Shown piece after piece: positions 33,059 to 44,044 of a stretch of DNA of 64,000 nucleotides. The position numbers were made by a program, and so were the translations under genes. Each line of letters opens with the position of its first letter. Within the stretch, counting starts at the first letter, position 1. Below the pieces are notes generated by a model. It ran no database searches, was not told where the DNA came from, and saw only the letters and a list, made by a program, of their open reading frames with translations. This stretch comes from J054 sp963850255 (lineage in GTDB: Bacteria; Pseudomonadota; Gammaproteobacteria; Steroidobacterales; GCA-2729495). The DNA lies in NCBI GenBank assembly GCA_963850255.1, contig CAWKLL010000017.1, positions 1-64,000 of the forward strand. The letters are read 5' to 3'.

Positions 33059-34230
33059 ATCTATTGCGCAGCATTGCGATTTTGCTGGCTGTCGGGCAAT
33101 GCTTCGGGGTCGCGCTGGCGGACGGGCAGGCCGCCGTACTGGACAGCGATCGGGCGCGCATAGAATTTGAAGCAGGTTTGCCGGTGCGTTGGCTGGCCTG
33201 CGAGCCGGCCTGTTTCGAGGCCGAAGCGCGGCAGCTGGAATTCCTGTCGCCAGAGTCGGGCGGGCGAATCGCCTGGCATGCCTCGCAGCGCCCGGACTTG
33301 GTGGCTGAGCTGGAGTCGGCAGGCTACGATGCCGATCGCGACGGCAACAGTCTCACATTGCGGTCCCGTGAGCCCGTTGCCGGCCGCCTGCGCAGTCATC
33401 GCTATAGCCTGGATCCTGTCAGTGGTGCATTGACGGCGGAACTGGACTTGCCGGCGGACGTTGGTCTTCGACTAAGCTCCGGCGCCGACCTGATTCCCGA
33501 ACAATTGCCCGGTTTCGGCGCACTGTATGGAGACGTGCGCGCGGTCGTGGTCGGTCCCGAGGGTCAACAACAACTCGGTGATGGCGACAATAGCTGGGTC
33601 GCGGTTCTGGACGAGCAAAGCTGGGCGGCCCTTCGCAGCCGCTTCTGGACGCTGGCAGTAAATGCAGGCAGCACTGCAACACGGGTCAGCGCTGCCCTGG
33701 ACGGTGAGAATCAGCCGGCGCTTTCCATCGGTCTGGTCGCCGGTACCACGCTGCGCTTTTATGCCGGGCCGGTAGACTGGCAGCGGCTTGGCCTGGTCGA
33801 TCCAGCAGTTACGCGAAATGTTATTCGCTGCACTCTGGGACTGGCTGCGCTGGCTATGCGTGGGCATGCTGCTGCTGCTGGGATTTATTCAGGGTTTGGT
33901 TGGCAGTCCGGGCCTGGCCATCATCCTGCTCTCGCTCAGCGTGAAGATACTCATGTACCCGTTGACGCGCGTGGCCGACAATTGGCAGGCGCAGGTCAAC
34001 CGCACCCAGGCATTACTGCAGCCCAGCCTCGATGCGATCAAGAAAAAATACAAGGGCGAGGAGGCGCACAACCTGGTGCTCGCTCTCTACAAGGAGCACG
34101 GGGTGCATCCGATGTATACCCTGCGCAGCCTGGCCGGCTTCCTGATCCAGATACCGGTATTCATTGCGGCCTTCGATATGCTGGGGGAAAACTTTGCCCT
34201 GCATCAGGCAGCATTTTTATGGATCGATGA
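33055..34230 (+). CDS. YidC-like paralog, periplasmic part (frame runs off after about 33790)
   Basis: The frame starts at a TTG overlapping the YejM-like stop. It encodes a signal/first helix (LLRSIAILLAVGQCFGVALA) and a YidC-type periplasmic domain up to TTLRFYAGPVDWQRLGL near 33790. FYAGPxD is the usual end of that domain just before TM2. Beyond this point the frame has no protein-like pattern, while conserved YidC sequence continues in the next frame from 33788. So the two frames are probably one gene of about 496 residues (33055-34543) split by a +1 indel, or less likely two coupled genes. The region from about 33795 to 34230 in this frame should not be taken as protein. Confidence 0.65.
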   Translation: MNLLRSIAILLAVGQCFGVALADGQAAVLDSDRARIEFEAGLPVRWLACEPACFEAEARQLEFLSPESGGRIAWHASQRPDLVAELESAGYDADRDGNSLTLRSREPVAGRLRSHRYSLDPVSGALTAELDLPADVGLRLSSGADLIPEQLPGFGALYGDVRAVVVGPEGQQQLGDGDNSWVAVLDEQSWAALRSRFWTLAVNAGSTATRVSAALDGENQPALSIGLVAGTTLRFYAGPVDWQRLGLVDPAVTRNVIRCTLGLAALAMRGHAAAAGIYSGFGWQSGPGHHPALAQREDTHVPVDARGRQLAGAGQPHPGITAAQPRCDQEKIQGRGGAQPGARSLQGARGASDVYPAQPGRLPDPDTGIHCGLRYAGGKLCPASGSIFMDR

Positions 34231-34543
34231 CCTGGCCAAGCCCGATCGCCTCGCGCTGTTGCCGATGCTGCTGCCGTTTTTCGGGGGTCACCTGAACCTG
34301 CTGCCGTTTCTGATGACCGGCGTTACCCTGCTGGCCTCGGCGATCCAGGCAGAACCGGACCTGAGCCCACAGCTGCGGCGTCAGCAGCAACTCAAACTGT
34401 ATCTGATGGCGGCGGCCTTCTTTGTTCTGTTCTACACCTTCCCTGCCGGGATGGTGCTGTACTGGACCACCAACAATGTCTTGCATTTGCTCAAGATACT
34501 GCCGGGCGCATTACTCGGGATGCAGAAGTCCGCTCCCGGATGA
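33788..34543 (+). CDS. YidC/Oxa1-like membrane insertase core (second half of a split yidC paralog)
   Basis: A 252-residue frame with the five-helix YidC core. It holds GFIQGLVGSPGLAIILLSL, VKILMYPLTRVADNWQAQV, DAIKKKYKGEEAHNLVLALY, a Pro/Gly-rich pair MLLPFFGGHLNLLPF and FPAGMVLYWTTNNVLHLLK. The arginine of the hydrophilic groove is present in YPLTR. The canonical yidC sits with rnpA and rpmH, so this is a second copy inside a phosphonate/envelope operon. It may insert or assemble cluster-specific membrane parts, which is inference. A start at 33788 (TTG) or 33818 (ATG) lacks a clear ribosome site, favouring a frameshift from the upstream half. Confidence 0.8.
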   Translation: MAWSIQQLREMLFAALWDWLRWLCVGMLLLLGFIQGLVGSPGLAIILLSLSVKILMYPLTRVADNWQAQVNRTQALLQPSLDAIKKKYKGEEAHNLVLALYKEHGVHPMYTLRSLAGFLIQIPVFIAAFDMLGENFALHQAAFLWIDDLAKPDRLALLPMLLPFFGGHLNLLPFLMTGVTLLASAIQAEPDLSPQLRRQQQLKLYLMAAAFFVLFYTFPAGMVLYWTTNNVLHLLKILPGALLGMQKSAPG

Positions 34544-34678
34544 TTCTCATGTATTACATAAACTTATCTTGTATTTGAAGAATTACCTGTCAGAATGATC
34601 CTATGCGCCGGAATGCATTCGCGCAATCCGGTCCCTGGCCGCGGCTTTACGGGTGTTGCGCCAAACGGAGACTGAAAC

Positions 34679-37330
34679 TTGGATCACAGCTCGACCCTGA
34701 CCGGCCTGCATCGGGCATTGCAGGACGGCCGCAGTTTGGGCGGCCTGGATGTGGTGCTGACCAAGCTCGCCGTCGATCTGCAGAATCTTGATGAAACAGA
34801 TCCCGAGCGGCAGGTCGAGCGCAGCCTGGAAATATTGCGTGACGTTGTAGCCTGCGACGCGGTATGCATTGCACTGCTCGATGAAACCGAGCTTCAGCTT
34901 GATCGGGTTTTCGCCGCCTCCGCACCGTTTGCCGTCGGCAACCCCGCGGTGCTTGAAGGGACAGCCGTCACCGACCTGCCCTGGCTGGAACAAGGTCTGA
35001 AGCATCTTCGCTTGCAAGGTATTGCCGATACCGCCAATCCGCGACCTGCACAACAAGTCGATGCGCAGCGTTGGGCCGATTTGCACATTGCGGCGGTGCA
35101 GACTGCGGGCTTTGTTATTCATGGGCGGCCCGCCGGGTTCCTGGCGTTTTGCTACGGCCAGCCGCAGCCAGGCTGGAGCACCGATCATCAACTGCTATTG
35201 AAACTAGTGGGTTCGAGTTTTGCTTCCGGCTTGACGAGATTGCGCGATACCAAGGCCCTGACCCTGATGAAGGAACGTGACGAAGTCATGATCCGCACAG
35301 CCAACGATGGCACCTGGGATTTCGATGCCCTGGCCAACACCATGAGTTTCTCGCCGCGCTGGCGCGCGATCATGGGCTACTCCGAAGACGAGCTGGCTCA
35401 ATCGGCGCCGGACTGGCGCCGCCTGGTGCATTCCGATGATCTGGCTAAAGTTCAGGCCAAGCTCCGCGATCATCTTGCCGGTAACACCGAAATGTTTGAG
35501 AGCGTTCATCGCATGCGGCGTCGCGACGGCGAATGGCGCTGGGTGCAATGTCGGGCCAAGGGCTTGCTTGATGAGCGCGGCCGTCTGCGCCGCTTGCTGG
35601 GCGTGGAAACCGATATCACCGAACAGAAGATCTATGAGGAAGCGCTGTTTCGCGAAAAGGAAAGCGCCCAGATTACCTTGCAGTCCATCGGTGACGGCGT
35701 CGTTACGACGGACGCGGAGTGCAATGTGGAGTACCTGAATCCGGTCGCCGAAGAATTGACCGGCTGGCGGGTCGACGATGCAACGGGCCGGCCCATTGAC
35801 GATATATTTCGCGGCTTTCATGAAGAAACCTGCGAGCCGCTGGAAAATCCCCTGGCCGTATCCATCCGCCGCAACCGCGCCATCAAGTCGGTTCGGCCCA
35901 CGCTGCTGATTCGTCGCGACGGTAACGAAATCTACATTGAGAGTACGGCATCACCGATTCGCAACGACAAGGGTGATGTATCCGGCGGCGTGCTGGTTTT
36001 CCATGATGTCAGCGAAGCGCGGGAACTGAACCGTCGGCTGAGCTACCACGCCAGCCACGATATTCTCACCGGGCTGGTTAATCGACGTGAGTTTGAAAAC
36101 CGGCTCGAGCGCGCCTTGAAGAGTGCTCGCGCGGGTGAAACGTCTTATACGCTGTGTTACCTGGATCTGGATCAGTTCAAGATCGTCAATGATTCCTGTG
36201 GCCACTCGGCTGGCGACGCTTTGCTAAGCCAGCTCGGCGCGCTGCTGAAATCCAAGATTCGCTGGCGCGATACGCTGGCCAGGCTGGGTGGCGACGAATT
36301 CGGTCTATTGCTTGAGAGCTGCAATATTGACGAGGCCATGCGCACCGCAGACAGCCTGCGCGAGGCCATCCGCGAGCACAAGTTCACCTGGGACGAGCGC
36401 AGTTTTGCGCTGGGGGTCAGCATTGGCGTCGTGCCAATCACGGCTGAATCAGAGGATGTTGCAGCGCTGTTGAGCGCGGCCGACAGTGCCTGCCAGGCAG
36501 CCAAAGAAGCCGGTCGAAATCGCATTTACAGTTATCAGGAAAATGATATCGACCTGATGCGCCGACGTCGCGAGATGCAATGGGCTGCACGAATTAACAA
36601 TGCCCTTGAAGAGAACCGCTTCGAGTTATTTCGTCAGACGATTCAACCCCTGCAGACTAACGATGAAGGTGCGCATTACGAATTATTGCTGCGCATGCGT
36701 GACGAGAACGGCAAGCTGGTTTCCCCGGAGCTGTTTATATCCGCTGCGGAGCGCTACGGGATTACGCCGAGTATTGATCGCTGGGTCGTCAACCAGGCGT
36801 TTCGCTGGCTGGTTTCGGAGGCCGACGAGCGTGAGCGACTTTCGCTGTGCTCGATCAACCTGTCCGGCCAGAGCCTGACGGACGATGATTTTTTGCCCTA
36901 CGTGATACACCAATTCCAGCACAGCGGCCTGGATGCGAGCAAGATCTGTTTCGAGATAACCGAGACCGCGGCGATCGCCAGCTATGCGCAGGCCAGCCGA
37001 TTCATCAATGCCCTAAAGGAGCTGGGCTGCCGTTTCGCCCTGGATGATTTCGGTACCGGCTTGTCTTCGTTCGGATACCTGAAACATTTTCCGGTCGATT
37101 TCCTAAAGATCGACGGCAGTTTCGTCAAGGAAATTCTGCATGACCCCATTGACCGCGAAATGGTTCGTTCTATTAATGAGATTGGACACCTGACTGGCAA
37201 AAAGACCATCGCTGAATTCGCCGAGAATAAAGAGATCATCACCATGTTACGCGGTATCGGTGTCGACTATGCCCAGGGCTACGGAGTCGACGAGCCAAAA
37301 CGAGTCATGATGGCGGCCGTAAACCTCTGA
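34679..37330 (+). CDS. GAF-PAS-PAS-GGDEF-EAL cyclic-di-GMP signalling protein
   Basis: An 883-residue cytoplasmic protein with a TTG start. A GAF-like region (about residues 20-190) is followed by two PAS/PAC units (about 200-320 and 325-445; RRDGEWRWVQCRAKG marks the first). GGDEF follows (ARLGGDEFGLLLES, about 536), then EAL (about 630-880). In EAL the motif is YELLLRM, keeping the Glu, and DDFGTGLSSFGYLKHFPVDF and KTIAEFAE are intact, so both cyclase and phosphodiesterase activity are possible. It stands alone after the phosphonate cluster. Control of pili or surface polymer is plausible but not shown. Confidence 0.92.
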   Translation: MDHSSTLTGLHRALQDGRSLGGLDVVLTKLAVDLQNLDETDPERQVERSLEILRDVVACDAVCIALLDETELQLDRVFAASAPFAVGNPAVLEGTAVTDLPWLEQGLKHLRLQGIADTANPRPAQQVDAQRWADLHIAAVQTAGFVIHGRPAGFLAFCYGQPQPGWSTDHQLLLKLVGSSFASGLTRLRDTKALTLMKERDEVMIRTANDGTWDFDALANTMSFSPRWRAIMGYSEDELAQSAPDWRRLVHSDDLAKVQAKLRDHLAGNTEMFESVHRMRRRDGEWRWVQCRAKGLLDERGRLRRLLGVETDITEQKIYEEALFREKESAQITLQSIGDGVVTTDAECNVEYLNPVAEELTGWRVDDATGRPIDDIFRGFHEETCEPLENPLAVSIRRNRAIKSVRPTLLIRRDGNEIYIESTASPIRNDKGDVSGGVLVFHDVSEARELNRRLSYHASHDILTGLVNRREFENRLERALKSARAGETSYTLCYLDLDQFKIVNDSCGHSAGDALLSQLGALLKSKIRWRDTLARLGGDEFGLLLESCNIDEAMRTADSLREAIREHKFTWDERSFALGVSIGVVPITAESEDVAALLSAADSACQAAKEAGRNRIYSYQENDIDLMRRRREMQWAARINNALEENRFELFRQTIQPLQTNDEGAHYELLLRMRDENGKLVSPELFISAAERYGITPSIDRWVVNQAFRWLVSEADERERLSLCSINLSGQSLTDDDFLPYVIHQFQHSGLDASKICFEITETAAIASYAQASRFINALKELGCRFALDDFGTGLSSFGYLKHFPVDFLKIDGSFVKEILHDPIDREMVRSINEIGHLTGKKTIAEFAENKEIITMLRGIGVDYAQGYGVDEPKRVMMAAVNL

Positions 37331-37410
37331 GTCTGCTCGTCGTCCAGCTGCGTTGACGCCTGCCAAGCTGCTAATCTTTGCGTAGCGTTTCCTCGACGTC
37401 CGAGATTTTT

Positions 37411-39347
<1,937 letters not shown>

Positions 39348-39351
<4 letters not shown>

Positions 39352-41162
39352 GCTGCAGACACGGCCGGCTCGCCGATTTCCCGCTGGCCTTGCTGCATTT
39401 CCCACAATTTCGCATAGGTGCCACCCTGGCCGATCAACTCGCTGTGCGTGCCACGCTCGACTATGCGGCCGTGATTAAGCACCAGGATCCGGTCGGCATC
39501 CACCACGGTGGCCAGCCGATGGGCGATGACCAGGGTGGTATGTCGGGCGGCGACCTCGCGCAGTGCGCTGAGAATAGCCCCTTCTGCGCGCGAGTCCAGT
39601 GATGAGGTTGCTTCATCAAAAATCAGTATAGAGGGGTTCTTGAGCAGAACCCGGGCAATGGCAATGCGTTGTTTCTCGCCGCCGGAAACCTTGAGTCCGC
39701 GTTCGCCGACGACGGTGTCCAAACCCTGGGGTAATTGCTGGATAAAGTCATCCAGGTGCGCCAGCTGAATGGCATTCTGAACTTCCGCTTCGCTGGCGTC
39801 GGGCCGCCCGTAGGCAATGTTGTAGCGAATCGAGTTGTTGAACAGCACGGTATCCTGCGGGACGACGCCTATCGTCTGGCGCAGACTGCGCTGGGTGACT
39901 TCGCGCAGGTCATTGCCGCCGATCCGAATGCTGCCCTGGTCGACGTCGTAGAAACGAAACAGTAATTTGGCCAGGGTAGATTTTCCGGCACCGCTGGGGC
40001 CAACGACCGCAACCTTTTCTCCGGCCGGAATATCAAAGCTGACGCGGTCCAGAATCTGCCGGTCAGGCCCGTAGCCGAAGCTGATGTTCTGAAAGCTGAC
40101 GGCAGCATCGGCGCGCTTGAGGACGACGGCATCCGGTGCATCCTGCACTTTGGGCTCGCGTTGCAGAAGCCTGAACATTTGTTCGATATCGGCCAGCGCG
40201 CGTTTGATCTCACGATAGACAAAACCGAGAAAATTCAGCGGGATGAACAACTGCATCATGTAGGCATTTATCATCACCAGGTCGCCGAGGGTCATGCTGC
40301 CGGCGGCCACGAAGTTGGCTGCCAGAATCATCAGCACGGTCATAGCGCCGGTGACCACCAGTGCCTGGCCGCTGTTCAGGGCGGCCAGCGACAGGCGATT
40401 ACTGCGCCGCGCACGCTCCCATCCGGCCAGGTAGGTATCGTATTCCTCGGACTCGTGAATCTCGTTGGCAAAGTATTTAACCGTTTCGAAGTTAAGCAAA
40501 CTGTCGATGGCGAAATTGTTGGTTGCGTTATCAGCCTTGTTCATCTGCCTGACGAAATTCGTGCGCCATTCAGTGACCAGAATGGAAAAAGTGACGTAGA
40601 CAGCGACGGCGAACAGCACGATGGCGGGAAACCAGAGGCTGAAGTTTAGTGTCAGGATGATCAGTACAAGACTGATCTCGAACAGTGTCGGAACGATGTT
40701 GAACAACGTGGATCGCATCAGAAAGCTGATGCCATTGGTGCCGCGTTCTATATCGCGAGCCAGCGCGCCGGTCTGCCGCGACAGGTGAAAGTCCAGGTCG
40801 AGTGCGTGCAGGTGATCGAATACCTGAATTCCAACCTTACGCATGGCCCGTTCGGTTACCCGCCCGAACAGCGCATCACGGATCTCAGTGAAAATGATAT
40901 TGCCGAAACGCAGGGCGCCATAGGCCAATAACAGGGCCAGCGGTACCGCGACGATCTGGCTCTGGGTGCTGTCCAGGGAATCAACGATGTATTTCATGGC
41001 CAGCGGCAGCATGACGCTGGCTACCTTGGCCATCACCAGGAAGACAAGCGCCAGGGCCACCCGGCCACGGAAGGCCAGAAAATAGGGTGCCAGGCTGCGG
41101 ATTACCGCCCAGTCACCGGACCAGCGCCGGCTGTAATCATTATTGCGTGAGTGTGGAGGCAT
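39348..41162 (-). CDS. ABC exporter of the Atm1/HMT type
   Basis: A 604-residue half-transporter. Six helices lie in about residues 25-330, then the nucleotide-binding domain with Walker A GPSGAGKS (about 390), signature KVSGGEKQRIAIARVLL, Walker B SILIFDEATSSLDS and the H-loop VIAHRL. The inner segment NFETVKYFANEIHESEEYD is characteristic of Atm1-type exporters linked to glutathione-bound sulfur or iron-sulfur and heavy-metal handling. It acts as a homodimer in the inner membrane. It stands alone, divergent from nothing and convergent with the synthetase gene. Confidence 0.92.
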
Positions 41163-41219
41163 AAATTGATTATAAGGGCTTGGCTGGTGCCTCCGGAGCC
41201 GGGCAGGGACCAGCGACTT

Positions 41220-41774
41220 TCAGGCGCGCGGTTTAAGACCCGGCAGCATGCTCGCCAGCACCGCATCCTTCTTGAAGAAATGGTGATGGAGCGCGCCGCC
41301 AACGTGCGCGGAGAGGATGCCGAACAGGCTGTAGGCCAGCAGCCGATGCGCCAGCTCCAGTTGTTCATGCAGTTCCCGGTCCGGGGCGACCAGGTTTGGC
41401 AGCGTGAACCAGCCAAATAAACTCACCGGAAAGTTTGCTGCCGAGGAACTCATCCAGCCGGTAAGCGGCATGGCGAAAGTAATCGCATACAGCGCCCACT
41501 GAGCCAGGCGTGCCAGCTGCATTTGCCAGCCGGGTATCCCGGCGGGCAGCGCCGGTGGGCTGCGCAGCCATCGCCAGGCCAGGCGCAGCACAGCGATGGA
41601 GAAAATACTCAGGCCGATAGACTTGTGCAGGGCATAGTTCTCCAGCTTGGCCGGGCTGAGCGGCAAGTTGATCATGTAGTAGGCGAGGGGAATCTGAAAC
41701 AGGATCAATGCGGCAATCGCCCAGTGAAAAAACTGTGCCGGGCGTCCGTAGCGGTCAGGTGATTTGGCGACCAT
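41220..41774 (-). CDS. Cytochrome b561 (CybB-like)
   Basis: A 184-residue four-helix di-heme b-type cytochrome. The start DRYGRPAQFFHWAIAALILFQIPLAYYM gives the first heme histidine. ALHKSIGLSIFSIAVLRLAWRW, MPLTGWMSSSAANFPVSLFG and ILSAHVGGALHHHFFKKDAVL give the others. It probably oxidises quinol or transfers electrons to superoxide or other acceptors at the inner membrane. It lies 9 bases after nadC on the same strand. Confidence 0.9.
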   Translation of the reverse strand: MVAKSPDRYGRPAQFFHWAIAALILFQIPLAYYMINLPLSPAKLENYALHKSIGLSIFSIAVLRLAWRWLRSPPALPAGIPGWQMQLARLAQWALYAITFAMPLTGWMSSSAANFPVSLFGWFTLPNLVAPDRELHEQLELAHRLLAYSLFGILSAHVGGALHHHFFKKDAVLASMLPGLKPRA

Positions 41775-41782
41775 CTTTGCGG

Positions 41783-42670
41783 TCAGGCCTCGCTGGAAAC
41801 GCTATCAAGCGTCGCATCGTCGAATTCAAAACGCATGGATAAATCCACGGCCGCCACATTTTTGGTCAGTGAGCCGATGGAGATGAAATCCACCCCGGTT
41901 TCCGCAACACCGCGCAGCGTGGCGGTGGTAACTCCGCCGGAGGCCTCCAGCGTCACTCGCGGGTTTAGCGCGTCGCGCAGCGTTACCGCAGTGCGCAACT
42001 CAGCGTCACTGAAATTATCCAGCAGCAGGCGTTGTGCGCCGGAAGCCAGCGCTTCGCGAGTTTGTGCGAGCGTTTCGACCTCTACTTCGACGAGGATGTC
42101 CGGGCTATTCGCCAGGGCCTTGCTGACTGCCGGTCCGATTCCGCCGGCAGCGGCAATGTGATTTTCCTTGATCAGCACGGCGTCAAACAGGCCGATACGA
42201 TGATTGCTGGCACCGCCGCAGCGCACGGCGTACTTCTGCGCAAGGCGCAGGCCCGGGATGGTCTTGCGGGTATCAAGAATAGTCACGCCGGTGCCCGTGA
42301 CGGCATCACGACACTGCCGGGCGATAGTCGCCGTGGCTGACAGCAGCTGCAGGAAATTCAGCGCGGTGCGTTCGCCGGTGAGCAACCGCCGCGCCGAACC
42401 CTGAAGGTAACAAATCGCAGTATCGGCGGCGACGCTTTCACCTTCGGCCACCTGCCAGTCAATTTGTATGCCGGCGCCCAACTGGCGAAAGACCTCTTCA
42501 ACCCAGGCCTGACCGCAGATCACCGCGGCTTCGCGTGCGCTGATCCGAGCCCGGGCTGTTTGTCCGGCGGGCACCAGCGCGGCCGTCAGGTCGCCTGGCC
42601 CAACATCTTCTGCCAGCGCAGCAGCAACCGTGGCGGCCACGTCTTCCGGGGCCGGCCCGTCAAAGGGCAT
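41783..42670 (-). CDS. nadC: Quinolinate phosphoribosyltransferase (carboxylating)
   Basis: A 295-residue NadC that makes nicotinate mononucleotide from quinolinate and PRPP in de novo NAD synthesis. Motifs are EDVGPGDLTAAL, RRLLTGERTALNFLQLLSAT, ILDTRKTIPGLRLAQKYAVR and GGASNHRIGLFDAVLIKENH, with the substrate-binding Arg and Lys residues. The ending EASGGVTTATLRGVAETGVD and SIGSLTKN is typical. nadA and nadB are not in the window. Confidence 0.95.
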   Translation of the reverse strand: MPFDGPAPEDVAATVAAALAEDVGPGDLTAALVPAGQTARARISAREAAVICGQAWVEEVFRQLGAGIQIDWQVAEGESVAADTAICYLQGSARRLLTGERTALNFLQLLSATATIARQCRDAVTGTGVTILDTRKTIPGLRLAQKYAVRCGGASNHRIGLFDAVLIKENHIAAAGGIGPAVSKALANSPDILVEVEVETLAQTREALASGAQRLLLDNFSDAELRTAVTLRDALNPRVTLEASGGVTTATLRGVAETGVDFISIGSLTKNVAAVDLSMRFEFDDATLDSVSSEA

Positions 42671-42689
42671 GGCTGCGGGCGCGCTCGAA

Positions 42690-43292
42690 CTAGATGAAGA
42701 AGCCGTGATGGGCGCCCACCATGCTCATCAGCATCGGGATCGAAAGCATGGTGTTGGTGCGTGAAGCCATTAGCGCTGTGCTTTTGGCTTTGGCAATCTG
42801 TTCCGGCGTTGCTTCGACCATGCCGAGGATCTTTTTCTGGTTTGGCCAGATCAGAATCCAGACATTGAACAGCATGATGCTGCCCATCCAGGCACCGATG
42901 CCGATGGTCAGTCCGTAGACTGAATCGCCGCTGCCGGCCTGGCCCAGCGTGAAGGCGCTGAGAAAGTTGCCTTTCTCAAGCAGGTATATGGCGCCCGTCA
43001 CCCAGGTGGCCAGTGCGGCCCAGCGAAACCAGAGCAGGGCGCGCGGTGCCACATACTTGGTGATGCCGGCGCCGCCGGGCCCGCCTTCATCGGCAGCCGC
43101 TTCGCCCAGCGCCTGAACCTGGACCAGGTTGAAATAGTAGAGCAGACCAACCCAGGTAATACCGACAATCACGTGGGCCCAGATGACAAAGCGGGCACTG
43201 TCGGGTCCGGTCATGTCGGTAGTCAGCCCAATGACCAGTGCGATGACCAGGCCGGAAACCAGTGTTCCGGTAACGCTCTTTAATGGATTCAT
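42690..43292 (-). CDS. PuuD-like integral membrane protein
   Basis: A 200-residue protein with about five membrane helices. It resembles the membrane part of the urate hydroxylase PuuD family: FVIWAHVIVGITWVGLLYYF, then WFRWAALATWVTGAIYLL, GIGAWMGSIMLFNVWILIWP and a C-terminal TNTMLSIPMLMSMVGAHHG. Conserved histidines in WAHV and GAHHG suggest heme. It lacks the cytochrome c-like tail of full-length PuuD, so urate oxidation is doubtful. A small respiratory membrane subunit is an equal possibility. Confidence 0.72.
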   Translation of the reverse strand: MNPLKSVTGTLVSGLVIALVIGLTTDMTGPDSARFVIWAHVIVGITWVGLLYYFNLVQVQALGEAAADEGGPGGAGITKYVAPRALLWFRWAALATWVTGAIYLLEKGNFLSAFTLGQAGSGDSVYGLTIGIGAWMGSIMLFNVWILIWPNQKKILGMVEATPEQIAKAKSTALMASRTNTMLSIPMLMSMVGAHHGFFI

Positions 43293-43417
43293 TGTGATGA
43301 TGTCCTTGTTTTTAAATCGTTGCCTGCGAACTGCAGTCCGCGTCTCAAGCCGGCTGCCGCTGCGGCTGAGCCCAGAGGATAGGCGAGGTTCCGGGGCGAT
43401 TCAACGCACTATCGGCT

Positions 43418-44044
43418 TCAGTCCCTGGCAGCGGCGTAGATTGGCGCAAAGCGGTTGACGATGGCGCAAAACAGTTCGGCCGTGCGCTCGGCGTCATAGG
43501 CCGCTGAATGCGCGGCGCCGGCGTCCCAGGGGATGCCGGCGGCATGCGCGGCCCGGGCCAGCACGGTTTGCCCGTAGGCCACGCCACCCAGGGTCGCTGT
43601 ATCAAAACTACTGAAGGGATGGAACGGATTTCGCTTGATGCCGGTTCGCGACACCGCTTCATTAATGAAATTCAGGTCGAAGTGCGCATTATGGCCCACC
43701 AGAATGGCGCGCCTGCACTCGGTGGCGCGCAGACAGCTGCGAATTTCGCGGAATATGCGCTGCAGGGCATCGCGCTCGTCAATGGCCGGACGCAGCGGGT
43801 GATGGGGGTCAATACCATTGACCTCCAGGGAGGCGGCTTCCATGTTCGCGCCTTCAAAGGGCTGTATATGGTAGCGATGCGTCTCGCCCGGCTCGACCAG
43901 GCCGTCGTCGCGCATATTCACTATGACCGCCGCCATTTCCAGCAGGGCATCGGTCTTGTGATTGAAGCCGCCCGTTTCTACATCGACGACGACGGGCAGG
44001 AAACCGCGAAACCGGGCCGCAATGCCCGTGGGTTCCTCACTCAT
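43418..44044 (-). CDS. rnt: Ribonuclease T
   Basis: A 208-residue DEDD 3'-5' exonuclease that trims tRNA and other stable RNA ends. Exo I is VVDVETGGFNHKTDALLEMA, Exo II VGHNAHFDLNFINEA and Exo III HSAAYDAERTAELFCAI with the catalytic His. RFRGFLPVVVDVETGGF and the GVAYGQTVLARAA stretch are RNase T-specific. Its start overlaps the pepA stop (ATGA). Confidence 0.95.
   Translation of the reverse strand: MSEEPTGIAARFRGFLPVVVDVETGGFNHKTDALLEMAAVIVNMRDDGLVEPGETHRYHIQPFEGANMEAASLEVNGIDPHHPLRPAIDERDALQRIFREIRSCLRATECRRAILVGHNAHFDLNFINEAVSRTGIKRNPFHPFSSFDTATLGGVAYGQTVLARAAHAAGIPWDAGAAHSAAYDAERTAELFCAIVNRFAPIYAAARD

Noticed and set aside
33795..34230. C-terminal extension of the first YidC-like frame as real protein
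   Set aside because: It overlaps the conserved YidC core in another frame and has the composition of an out-of-frame shadow.
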